DNA of 64,000 nt from contig JAPEIS010000013.1 in assembly GCA_029531795.1 (NCBI GenBank), positions 744,001 to 808,000 on the forward strand. The letters are read 5' to 3'. Of the stretch, positions 47,170 to 57,730 are shown in pieces (positions within the stretch are counted from its first letter, which is position 1; every line of letters starts with the position of its first letter). The DNA is from Sclerotinia nivalis (taxonomy: Eukaryota > Ascomycota > Leotiomycetes > Helotiales > Sclerotiniaceae). Both the position numbers and the translations under genes were made by a program. The notes beneath the pieces were generated by a model. That model saw nothing but the letters and a program-made list of their open reading frames with translations, was not told where the DNA came from and searched no databases.

Positions 47170-48267
47170 TCATGCGGGGATGACAGGAGTACCATGCTTC
47201 CAGGAGCCATTATCATTCTCAAGCGTGCCAACTTCATTGACAGGGTTCAAGTTTCTGAAGAACAAGGTGATCTTGTTCTCAACTGAAGTAGCGCCCAACT
47301 TTGAGCCTGGGAAGAAATCGATCAATTCTTCCTCTTTCTTGCCATCGGTGCAGTGAACAATCTTGTTGGTCTTTGAGACGTAGAAAAGATGGACGCTTCC
47401 GTCCTTGGTCATGGTGCAAGCAAGCGGTGTTGTGGCTTGAACCTTGTCTTTCGGAATGTAGGTGCCTCGGTCTGGCAAACAATTAGCTTAGGAAAATGAT
47501 TATATTAGAACGGAAGCACTAGTACTTACCATGCCATGTATTATTTTGATTTTCATAGAGTACGATGCTGTAGTCATGGTGCTGGAGGAACACCTTGATC
47601 TTTCCATTCCCAATTACACAGGCTAGAGCGGTCCCAGGGAGTTGATCACCCCATTTTTCTGAGAGAACAGTCTCTGTATGCCATGGATCCTTTGGGGTGC
47701 GTCGAATTTCGACGATGCCCATCTTGCCATCCTTGGAGCTTTGAATGAACTTAGTCAGTTTTCAGAACCGAGTACTCAAGATGATAACTCACGCTGAAAA
47801 GTACGCCCATTGCGAACCATTCGGGTTCCAACCAGTGCCTTGATTGAATGACCCACTGGTCAACTTCGAATATTGCTCTGGTCCTTTCCTGACTTCGTCT
47901 GGGATCTTAACGTCCTCCCAAATTGGATTATCCCCCTTCATGCGCTTGACTTTCTCCATCATTTGCTTATCCTTGTTTGTGTAGAGAAGATGAATCTACG
48001 AAATATGTCAGCCGATACAACCAAGCACCGAAGACCTATACATACTGAGGGCTGATTATCGAAATCTGCGTCTTTGTCTACATAGTAGCATGTCATAGCA
48101 GAGCCATTGTAATCTCCATCTTTGGCAATGACAGTATCTTGCGTGGTCCAAACATAACCGCCATCTGGAGATCGCGCTTCGAGAATGTTTTGGCCGTCTT
48201 GGAAGAAAAGATGCAAGACTTGATCGGGGGCAGAAGTGCAAGCAAGCTCCGTGGTAAGAATAGACAT
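47170..48267 (-). CDS. Fungal fucose-specific lectin (AAL family)
   Basis: Sugar-binding beta-propeller of the Aleuria aurantia lectin type. Exons are 48267-48046, 47995-47793, 47738-47530 and 47471-47170, with introns of 50, 54 and 58 bp; 311 residues, almost exactly the AAL length. Blade-like repeats with HLFFQD, HLLYTNKD, IEVFLQHHD-like (IKVFLQHHDYSIVLYE) and HLFYVSKTNKI segments recur about every 50 residues, matching a six-bladed propeller. There is no signal peptide, as in other members. A TATA box lies 104 bp before the ATG. Roles reported for the family include surface recognition and defence against fungal feeders; the role here is unknown. Confidence 0.88.
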
Positions 48268-48370
48268 TTTGATGTTATTGATACAATCGATTCAAGTATG
48301 AGTGTTGGTATGTAAATAAACAGTAATGGGTATCGTTGCTTTGCTCATTCTTCCACGGAGATTTAAGGTG

Positions 48371-48378
48371 TATATATA
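48371..48378 (-). promoter_or_regulatory. TATA box of the lectin gene
   Basis: TATATATA, 104 bp upstream of the lectin ATG at 48267, followed by a plausible leader. Confidence 0.5.
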
Positions 48379-50372
48379 GGCGATTTTGCAGCCGCGCAAT
48401 GCCGAAGGTCCTCGACTTTCAGTTCAACGAGAACTGAGGGGAAATCACTCAAAATCTTCATGTCTGCGCTTGCCCCTCATTTGAATACGATCTCTTTAAC
48501 CTATCCGCATCGTCCAGGGCGAAGATCCTAGGTGGTTGCATGAAAGAACCAGCATTCTCAAAGCACCCACAAGCAATATGGCAATCGAAGGATCAAATTC
48601 GACTCCTTGCAGTATCGTATGATCAGATTAAGTCAAAGAAATGAGGAGAAGATGGGCTCGGAGCCTTGGATTAGGAGGATTTCGAGTTCCAACATTAAGA
48701 GTGAGCAACTTACCCCCCACTAGATGTAGGAAGACAGCAGATTGAATCGAAATAGATGATATGGCTGATTTCAAAGTTCGGTCGCCAACAGAAATATTTG
48801 CTGGTTCTTGATAGTGACATCCTGCAGGGATAGTATTGAAAATGCAAAAGCAAGTCTGTCTTCAACTGAAATGCCTTCTTGCCCCGCAAATTTACGTATG
48901 CCATGGAAAATTCGAGGGATTTGTCCAACCTTGGCAAAACGCTACATTGCCCTGATACGTGAACTCTCATTCATATAGCAGTTTTGTGGAAAGGCACCAT
49001 CAGACGACGACAAGAAAACTAGTAACAGGAACGACGAGAGTAAAGATCGATTGGTAGAGACATTAATTATCACGGTGCACAAGTCGAAGAGTGAGCTGTC
49101 ATCCCCTGCATTTCTTGATAAAAGCCTTTCATCGTGAATGTCGTGATACCAGCCAATATTAAATTATAGGACCTGAAAAGTTGTTCAATGCTAAGACCTG
49201 CGAGGCTTGAACCGCGGAAAGTAAAGATCCAAGCCTGGCCTTGAGTGGTTGGCTGTAACTTTAACCCATTATGTGTAACACACGCGCGGGTATACACGGG
49301 AGATATATCATGCATGATAGTTGATTCAAAGCACTCGAGATGTTGAGATCAATTATCATAACGTAATAGAATTGAAGCATAAGAATGGCCCGGCCCATCA
49401 ATATCTGAAGTATGGTAAAGATTGCTTACACAACATTGAATTCGTGAAAGAGGGGAAAATGAAAGGAGTGGAGGTATTGACAAATCTTTATTGCTCCATT
49501 CTGCAAGGCCAAACATAAATAATATATACAGAGAGGATCAAGGAGATCCCCTCCTCTTGGCGTTTCAGTGAGTTAACACAAGGGTTTGGTTGGAGAGGTG
49601 GGTGAATACGGCTCAATGTTGATAGAAGGACAGACAGAGATCAGCACGTGCTTTGACTTTATCTTTTCTGCCACCGCTTTCTCTAATGGAAGTATTGTTG
49701 CTGACTCAGCACACTCTCTTCAATCCGCAACGAAAACTTGGCGATAACTCACAAACTTATGCACCATCTTCCTGCCCCCTAACTTAGCGGACATCCCAAA
49801 GTACATCCAAGTCATCGCTGATGAGATTACGAATTTACAGTGTGATCACCATTGTTTTTTGCTTGCTCCTAACCTTACTCTTGCTATCTGTCCCAGTCCT
49901 TTCATTGCTTCCATTTCCCAAGTAGAGAACTCACCATATATTCCACAATTGTAGTTATTGTTATAAGCTTACCATTTGTTTACCAGGTATCTGGTTAGAG
50001 GTTATGGCTTCAGATTCGAGTAACATAACTACATCGTAAGCAACCCTCCCTGTCAAATGTTGAAACCCAGCCTGGCCAAAGTACCAGCCCTTTGGCCCTA
50101 TGTTTCTGCCTTAATGTTGTAGTTCAGCTATTAGTACTATAAACCTATAAGTTTACATAAGGAAATGATCTTAAGAACATATCATGAGGCGTATGCAAAG
50201 AAATCCCCCCCCCCCCCCCCCCCTCTGCCAGCGCGGCTATCTTGAATAGCTAAGATCACCCACCCAGACCGCTTTTAGCGCCATTCGAGTGAACTTCTTA
50301 GACTTTTGAAGCTAGCATATCTTGAACCTTTACTAGGAAGTTTCATTCTTCAATGATTATACCATATTTAAA
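48379..50372. other. Long spacer with a C19 homopolymer
   Basis: About 2 kb upstream of the lectin gene with no recognised gene. A run of 19 C lies at 50205-50223, just before the decayed gene. Confidence 0.5.
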
Positions 50373-51108
50373 ATGTCATCGAATTTCTCATCCCCGAGTT
50401 CTTTCAACCCAATGTCGGTTCAGATTCCGACTATAATCCTTTACACGTCCTTCTTCTGCTCATACCAATTTAGGCCCTCCAGGCCCTGGATTTGAGTTCG
50501 GAAGGGTTTCACAAAAAGGCTTCTGGGAGCATTCATATCAAACACAAGCACCTCTACATAGGTACAGTCGACAGAAAATGGATGGATATGCCGGAAGATG
50601 ACAATCGCCAGGAGACATGCATGGAAATTACAGTCAGCCTCCCCAAGAAGTCATGAATGGTGTCCACACACTTACACTTTCGCCATTCTAAACGATCCCA
50701 TCCCAACCACCTGAAACCCCAGCGCAGAATAGTGAAACAACTGGACAGAAGAAACTCAACGAAGCCAGCCAGAAATTTTTCCGTTTTTATAATGAGCCAT
50801 GCGAATTCATGTTGATGATCGAAAACCACTAGTCTGGGAGCTTTAATGCAACATTCTGGCGCCCCAGAGCAAACATTATTCAGGCAGGCTCACGACGAAT
50901 TGACACACTTAATGAATAATCGGACTGGAGATACACAGGATCCAGAATCGAAACCGTTCCGGCATCCCCAAAATAGGTTAGGAAATCACGAAGTGGTAAA
51001 GACGCAAAAGGCCTGAAAGTCAAAGCAGCTGTTACGGCTGAAAGAAGGATCTCAGAAAAATCACATAAAGTCAAAAAAATCACAACATGGCAAGAGATCC
51101 GACGATAA
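50373..51108 (+). pseudogene. Decayed protein gene with several in-frame stops
   Basis: An ATG at 50373 opens MSSNFSSPSSFNPMSVQIP. After a frame change, a single frame from about 50446 to 51108 reads as protein-like text broken by stops. Examples are GPPGPGFEFGRVSQKGFWEH, NGVHTLTLSPF, QKKLNEASQKFFRFYNEPCE, and a Lys-rich end (KGLKVKAAVTAERR...KSHKVKKITTWQEIRR). The five internal stops are TGA, TAA, TAG, TAA and TAG, each one C-to-T change from CGA, CAA or CAG. The Pro/Ser/Lys-rich text suggests a nuclear or cytosolic regulatory protein, but no family was recognised. Confidence 0.45.
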
Positions 51109-52043
51109 GAAAAAAGGTCGAGTTTTGGAATGTGCCTGAAGTAGTAATGGTCGCAATTGCAGAATATATGGGAAAGAATGGAGACGGAGAATAGTGTAAT
51201 GAACGCTGACGGGCATGCAGGGTACGGACCTGAGAGCCGCGTGATGGGAGGGTGAGGTTAAAGTGGGACGAAGATCATACTCTTTATCTTGGTAACCATA
51301 AATCAGGTTTTCTCGGCTACCCCCCTTCTCGTGGTCATTCTTGTGATGTTGGCTTTTGAAATAGGGGTTCTAGCAACGAGCTCAGGAGTGACTTTCCCGC
51401 TTTCGTGGATTGACTCCAGGAAGAATATGACGATGGTACCTTGCCCACGGTGTCTCTTTATACCTATATATGGCCATTAGCTAGATTAGATAGCTTCACA
51501 AGAATAGCAAATCAAATGTCAGGGCTTTTGGCGTCTAGTTGAGTCCAAATGGACTTGCTGGCCTGTCACGCAGCGTACTGTGTAGAAACGCGTTTCCTGT
51601 GAACTATGCTGGATGAGAACCTACTGAGAGACAGTCTTGCACTTCTGACATTAACGTCAGACTTGTTAAATTCCGCAATAATTATACTCCATAGACACAA
51701 GTAGATATGCTACCATCAGCTCGATATTGAGTATGGAAAGTCACTTACGTGTATTTTCAGTCAAATCCTCAACAAACTCGGCTTCGGGATAAGATCAAAT
51801 TGGTCCCGACAAAAAGCCGATTTCTGTTGCACATCTAGGAAAATCTAGCGAAAATACACCTTCCCAAGCGAGCCGAGGCTATGAAACTAGTCAATCAATT
51901 GGTTGAAATCGCAAGAAGCTAATTTAAGGTTAATCTAAAGTTTGAGCTTAACACGCTTCCCACGAACAAACGCGAAAAAGTGTGACGTGACGGGTTTGCA
52001 TCTCGGTGCATTTACATGTGATCAAGGTTCAGGTAGTCGACGT
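51109..52043. other. Spacer with one distant repeat core
   Basis: No gene was recognised. At 51827-51838 it holds GTTGCACATCTA, the core of the repeat family at the left end of the window, followed by an AATCTAGCG block. Confidence 0.5.
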
Positions 52044-53562
52044 ATGATGGAGACAATGAATAAGAAACCGACTCTGGTGGCTTCTACTAATAATACTTAT
52101 TCCTGTTCTATTGCTACTTCTCATGTGCGCGAGAGGGAATGCAGGGAGAAGGATGCGGGGTTAGAGGGAATAGAAGAATGTCTACAAGATGAGGGGTTGA
52201 GAGAAGATCAACAGGTGAGAGATGAGGATTTGGAGGTTAATTATTTTAAGAGTGTACAATGGTATGTATGTCCACTACTTTGATCGAAATTTTTAGTTAC
52301 TGAAATTAACAGGACACCCGATGGGACAACCCTCCTAACATCTTCCGCCGACAACAAAATCCGCACGTTTATCCTCCCACCCACGCTCCTGGATGACCCC
52401 TCTTCCCCACTATCCCTCACTCCCTACACAACCCACACCTTTCCCACCTCCATAAACTGTATCGCCCCATACCCACACTTCACCCTCTCAGACCCCAGCA
52501 CAACCCTCTACCTCAGCTGTGCGAATTCCCTCCCCATTCGGCTCTCAAACATACTCTCCCCCTCCTCCACCCCCCAAGCCTCATATAACCTCATCTGTCC
52601 CACCACGGAAAAATATCTCACTCCCTCATCCATCCTCTGGAGTACCCCAGGAACGCATTTTCTCACCGGAACAGAATGTCTCATATCCCTCTTCGACGTA
52701 TCTCGTCCGGGTTCGGGACCTATTACAAAACTCCCTACTATTCCATCCAAACGCCATAAAATAAAAGGTGGTGGTGTGGGAATGCGCGGGATTGTAAGTG
52801 CGTTGGCTTTGCAATCTTCTACGGATGGGAATACCGGTACGAGTATGCTAGCAGCGGGGACTTGGACACGGTGGATTGGTCTATATGATGCGTCTGGATT
52901 GGGCGGTACAGTGGGGACGTGGGATATTTCCGCCGCGGCAGATGCTGAAGCTGGGATAGGGGGACAGGGGATTAGTGAGTTGGGGTGGAGTGGATGTGGG
53001 AGGTATTTGTGGGTGGCGGAACGAAAGAGCCGGGGAGTTCTGGTGTATGACGTGAGGGTTACGGGGAAATTGGTGAGTTGGCTGGAGGGGAGGGAGGCGG
53101 AGACGAATCAGAGAATTGGGGTTAGTTGTTTTGAGGGAGATAAGGGGATGGAGATTTGGGCTGGGGGTACGGATGGGGTGGTGAGGGTTTGGGAGGGGGT
53201 TGGAGGGAAGGAAGGCGGTGTTGAGTGTGATTGGCAGTGGAGGGCTCATGATGGTATGATTTTTAGATATTCTTCTTTTCCTGTTCATTGCTTTGTTTTA
53301 CACATCACCTCGTCGGGTTTATACTAACTCAAAAACTACAGATCCGATAGGTTCCACAGCATTACATCCATCTGGAACAGTGGTAGCCACTTGTTCTGGT
53401 CAAAGAGCTGAAACAAACATCAAGGATGATGATACATCTATAGACTCAGGGGAAGATAGCTCCGATGATGAAAGCGCTTCAGATTCACAGCAATCTCCAT
53501 CTACAATACACAAAACTAAAGGCAGAACACCAGATAATAGTTTAAAAGTATGGAGTTTATAG
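52044..53562 (+). CDS. WD40 protein, WRAP53/TCAB1-like (Swt21-related)
   Basis: Exons are 52044-52261, 52313-53253 and 53342-53562, with introns of 51 and 88 bp; 459 residues. Family landmarks, in order: NYFKSVQWTPDGTTLLTSSA (first splice completes W-T), ADNKIRTFILP, a central VSALALQ...LAAGTW, GISELGWSGCGRYLWVAERK, the signature AETNQRIGVSCF, GGTDGVVRVWE, and STALHPSGTVVATCSGQR (second splice). These match human WRAP53/TCAB1, a scaRNA- and telomerase-RNA-binding WD40 protein, and the related yeast Swt21. An acidic insert (DDDTSIDSGEDSSDDE) near the C-terminus is unlike the human protein. A role in small nuclear RNP or telomerase RNA handling is inference from family. The ATG at 52047 is an equal alternative start. 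Confidence 0.8.
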
Positions 53563-53776
53563 CATTAAAAGATTTCTTCAGTAATTATCCTTTGTCTGTG
53601 CATCTATCCAGCAACTCTGCTTCGCTTATTTCTAGCCAATTCTAACGGCAAGTATATCCTTTATAAATCCAGCCAGATATCAATCAGCCATCATATCATC
53701 CTCACAGCCATACAGCAGCATTTATCATATCACCACCTCCCACAACCGCTCATCAATTCCCCACTTCTCCCACCCT

Positions 53777-56700
53777 CTATTCCCACGACTGATCCACAAC
53801 CTCACTAACCCTCTCCAAAACTCCCTTCCCAACTAACCACCCCAATCTCCTAATCCTCTCCTCGACCCCCATCCTCACAAATAAAGTCAATCCATACGGG
53901 CCCCCTTCAGAAATCATCTGCATTTCCATCTCATATCCCTCATCTCCCACTTTACATCTCGGCTCCGGCTCTTTGAGTTGAACGATTGTGGCTTGTGCTG
54001 CATAGGCATTCATTCCCGCTCTTCGGAGCCATATTTCCCAATATGATTCTTGATCTAGAAGATCTATGTTGAATGGGGATGGAGATGGAAAGGTAGAAGA
54101 ACAAGAAGGAGAGCATTGTGGAGCATGTTGAATAATGAGGTAAGAGATATATTTTGCCATACTTTGGTCTTCGGGATTGGTGGGATCAACTGGGATGTAA
54201 TGTACGATTGTGCTTGCTGGTAATGTTAATGTGAACCCGACGAAATCGGCCCAGGCTGTACAATCGCTATCTCCCAATTCGCTCGATGGGGAAGCGACGA
54301 GGATTATTAAATTTTCGTACCGAGGACTAACTTTCACCAATCGTTCTCGGATTGGAACAAGGGTTTTATGTCCAGGTAATGGTTTTTGCCTAATATGCTG
54401 TAGAGTTGTGAGAATAAGTCCCGTAGTGGGAGAAATGATGATATCGGCTTCGTGGGTGAGGGTTGATGTTACAGGCGAACGGGCGACTGAGTTGGGATTC
54501 CAGATGGTGGTGTTGTGAGCTGAGAAGTCGCGCTCACAGATTTGGAGCGTTGGGAGGAGAGTTTGAAGGGAGCGGAGTAGAGAGCGATTTTTGAAGATGG
54601 TTGAGGAGAGGATGATGGAGATAGGAGTTGAAGGGGCGATGATGGTTGGTATTGGGAGGGGCGAATGAGTTTCGGGGATGGGAGATTGTTGAACTGAAGC
54701 TTCCTTGTTGAAGGTTGCTTGATTTGGTGGTGCAGGTGGCGCGGGTGGTGCAACATTCGGGGCAAAACAATGAGAGCTTTCAATGAGCTTTGCTCCTCGT
54801 ATCTCTAAGAAATTGTTTAGTGCATTTTTCGCTGAGAATATACCTCCAAACAAAGAAGTTGGATCTTCAAAAGTAGATCGTGCTCTTTTGGTAGCTGGTT
54901 CCATATTCGCTTGATTACGCATCTCGGGAGTGATGAATGATCGAAAACTTGCCGTCGCATCTCCGTGACTATGAGACGCTGATTGACGTGCTTGTTTTGA
55001 TCGTTGATCTATATCTTGCATTTCCGACTTTCGTTTTCCTGTTAATAATGATGTGGTAGCAACTTCTTTTGGAAAGAAACCCATGTCAAGTTCATCGTCG
55101 TCATCTTCATCGGACTCTTCGCGAAGAATTCTAAATCCTTCTCTTTTCCAGATGAGATCTGAACTTGTAACCACTTCATCATCTTCCGGACCATATATGA
55201 ACGATTCGCGCGTCTTTTCGTCACCCATTAACTCCTCAGCGACATTTCCCAAGCTGTGTTCAAATGGTACCCATGGTACCTTTGCGTGTAACTTCTTCAA
55301 TCCCAGCCAACGCATAAAAGGGTCAACACCAATCTCCTCGATAAGGTCTTGCAAAGTTGAATCAGCAGCAGTGACGCTACGAGAATTTTCTTCCATCCAA
55401 GGAGGTCCAGCTATGCTAAAATCCATCTCTGGAACCTCGACACGGCTTCGTGTATCCACGAGCCTCTCTTGCTCAACTCGATGTTTGACCTGTTCTCCAC
55501 TTTTGCCGAATGCTTCCTCAAGGAATTTGGTTTCAATTGTGGGCTGAGAAAATCCCGACTGAGGTCTACTACTGTGCAGAAATTCTTCCACAACGTTATT
55601 GAAGTGTACGCTCTTGCAACCTGATTCTTCAGATGGCTTCCGTGGAGTCAAAATTTCTTCTACTTTCCTATTTACCACAACAATGTGTTTCTTTTCTAGA
55701 GGAGGAGAAGCTGGCTCGAGCTTTCTGATGCATTCTGGTGGCGAGTATAAATCTCCAGGCGTCGTACATTGGTCATCGGACGCTAAAAGTGTTGCTTGAC
55801 TTGCAGGCTTATTGCGCATAGGAGCTAGCAGATCTTCCTTGAATAACTCATCCTCAATCTTCTTGAGATCCAGCGAGGTTAGAGATTCAGGATCTGAAAG
55901 CAATGGGATTTCGCAGGCCGAAGGAAGAAATGGGAGAGGGCTATCAGGCAGCGGTACAAACATGGGAGAAAGTGGTGGTGTTACATCACTGGAAACGGGA
56001 AATTTCTGAAACTATTAGCATGGAGTTAAGAGTAAACGAACCACATCTGATGGAATCAAAACTCACTTTTGGATGTGTTCTTTCAGTTTCCCAAATATTT
56101 TGCTCATCCTCTTTTGTTAATGTTGCTTTTAAGGTCGTTTGAAGAGAAATCATTGCATTTTTGGTCACCTCAATCTTCTCATTCGCTACAATATCGAACA
56201 TCTCGGTCTCGAAATTGTAGAACTCTGGCGGAAATTCCAACCCCTCATTGTTCTCGACACTGACCAACTCTAGTGGTAATTTGATATCTTGAGGTTTCAC
56301 TTCGAACCCCTCCCTTCTTGCAAATTCTCTGATGTCGGATTCATGGTCACTACGTAACAACAGTGATTCGACTCTCCTATACTTGGAATTCCTACTATCA
56401 AGTAACGGATATACCAGAGCGTTAATAGCTTCCTGACTTTCATTCTCTGCCACTGATGTGAGAAGTCGTGCGGTGTCTGCACATACAGATATTCGTTCAT
56501 TTGTATTGAGGTCATCTTGAATATTGAGCTGTGGTAGATGACTGTCATCCACGTCGTAGGTGAACTTGTGATGAACATCATCCTTCATAGAAAGTAAAAT
56601 ATCAACCGATGTATCATCGAGTTGATGATCTCGAGCTATACCAATCGAACGAGCAAACTCAAGGACCGGAGGATCATTTTCCTCTTCCTCTTCCGAAAAC

Positions 56701-56864
56701 TCTTGCGCATCTGGTAGTTGGGATAAAGTTTGATTTGTTGCATCATGACTCATAGTATAGTCCATTGTGTTCTCCTGATGTTCCATAGTGTAATCCATTG
56801 CATCCTCTTGAGAGCTCATGGTATTAAACAGACTATTCTCCTGAGGCTCCACCGTATTATCCAT
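53777..56864 (-). CDS. Large uncharacterised protein (1010 residues)
   Basis: Exons are 56864-56067 and 56011-53777, with a 55-bp intron (GTGAGT...GCTAATAG); 1010 residues. The junction gives FQKFPVSSDVTPPLSPMFVP. The N-terminus has imperfect repeats (MDYTMEHQEN / MDYTMSHDAT) and an acidic run. The middle is charged and probably disordered with KRKSEMQ and KRAR nuclear-signal-like stretches. The last 350 residues look folded: ISIILSSTIFKNRSLLRSLQ, LTHEADIIISPTTGLILTTL, YENLIILVAS, WADFVGFTLTLPASTIVHYI and SYWEIWLRRAGMNAYAAQAT. The order strand-helix-strand then helix-loop-helix recalls XPF-like folds such as Zip2/SHOC1 meiotic proteins, but this is a weak guess and no catalytic motif is present. 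Confidence 0.75.
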
Positions 56865-57730
56865 AGTTTAGTCCATCATAAGATCGTGTTGGAGAAAAGA
56901 TATATTGGACAAGTTCACAAACCGCCTCCATGAAAACGATCAACTTCACCAATTTCTTCTGGAAGATATGTGGAAAAAGAAAAAGACCACGAGGGAAACA
57001 CTCAAGTTCTCTTATCGTACTTTCTTCACATCCATGATGAAAGATCAAATAACAGAATAAATTGTGTGGTTGTGTGATGGATGCAAGTGAACGTGAAAGT
57101 GAAAGTGACAAGTTTCAATGAAGGTAGAAGAACTAATCACGTGATAGTAGGCTTCAATCGAAAGGAGCATTTATATCTTGAAAGGTACTAGTCAATTCAA
57201 TACAGCCTCCGTAATTGGAACAACCACTCACAAATACCCAACATGGATTTGAATAGAGGTCCACTTCCAAAGGCTATTTCAAGGTTGAAATTACCCACGT
57301 AAAGTTACGGCTAGGCCAGCACGTGATGATGCCAGCATCACCATGGGAATCCATGGAAGAGCCAGAATGCAGGTCTTAGCTAATGCTTGATCAAGACGAA
57401 CTAGTAGCCACCAGAAATAAACTGATATCATCAATTCCCTGATAACCACTGCTTCGTATCATGATTTGTCGTGGCCTGTTGAAGGTGCTGCTTTCCCGCA
57501 TAGGAAGATAGGAAGAATCAGCGAGCAGAGAAGCAATTTCTTCTTGAGCGACGACAGTGGATTGCATCCTGATGATGATATAAAGATCCAGAGCGTTGAA
57601 TACCTTACCAGTATGAAACCGCTGATGCATCTACCTTTTCATACCTAGTACTTCCTTCACTCACGGGGTTGTGATGAAAGGGCTTTCAATTACATAATAA
57701 CACATGACCAACACATGACCAGCACTCTTT
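56865..57730. other. Spacer before the transposon block
   Basis: Upstream region of the 1010-residue gene, then AT-rich DNA. A direct duplication of AACACATGACC lies at about 57699-57720. No gene was recognised. Confidence 0.45.

Noticed and set aside
49185..49240. tRNA-like TTCAA loop on the minus strand
   Set aside because: The flanking bases do not pair as a T-arm, and no acceptor or anticodon arm can be drawn.
50554..50829. Minus-strand 91-codon open frame
   Set aside because: It is antisense to the decayed plus-strand gene, whose text is more protein-like.
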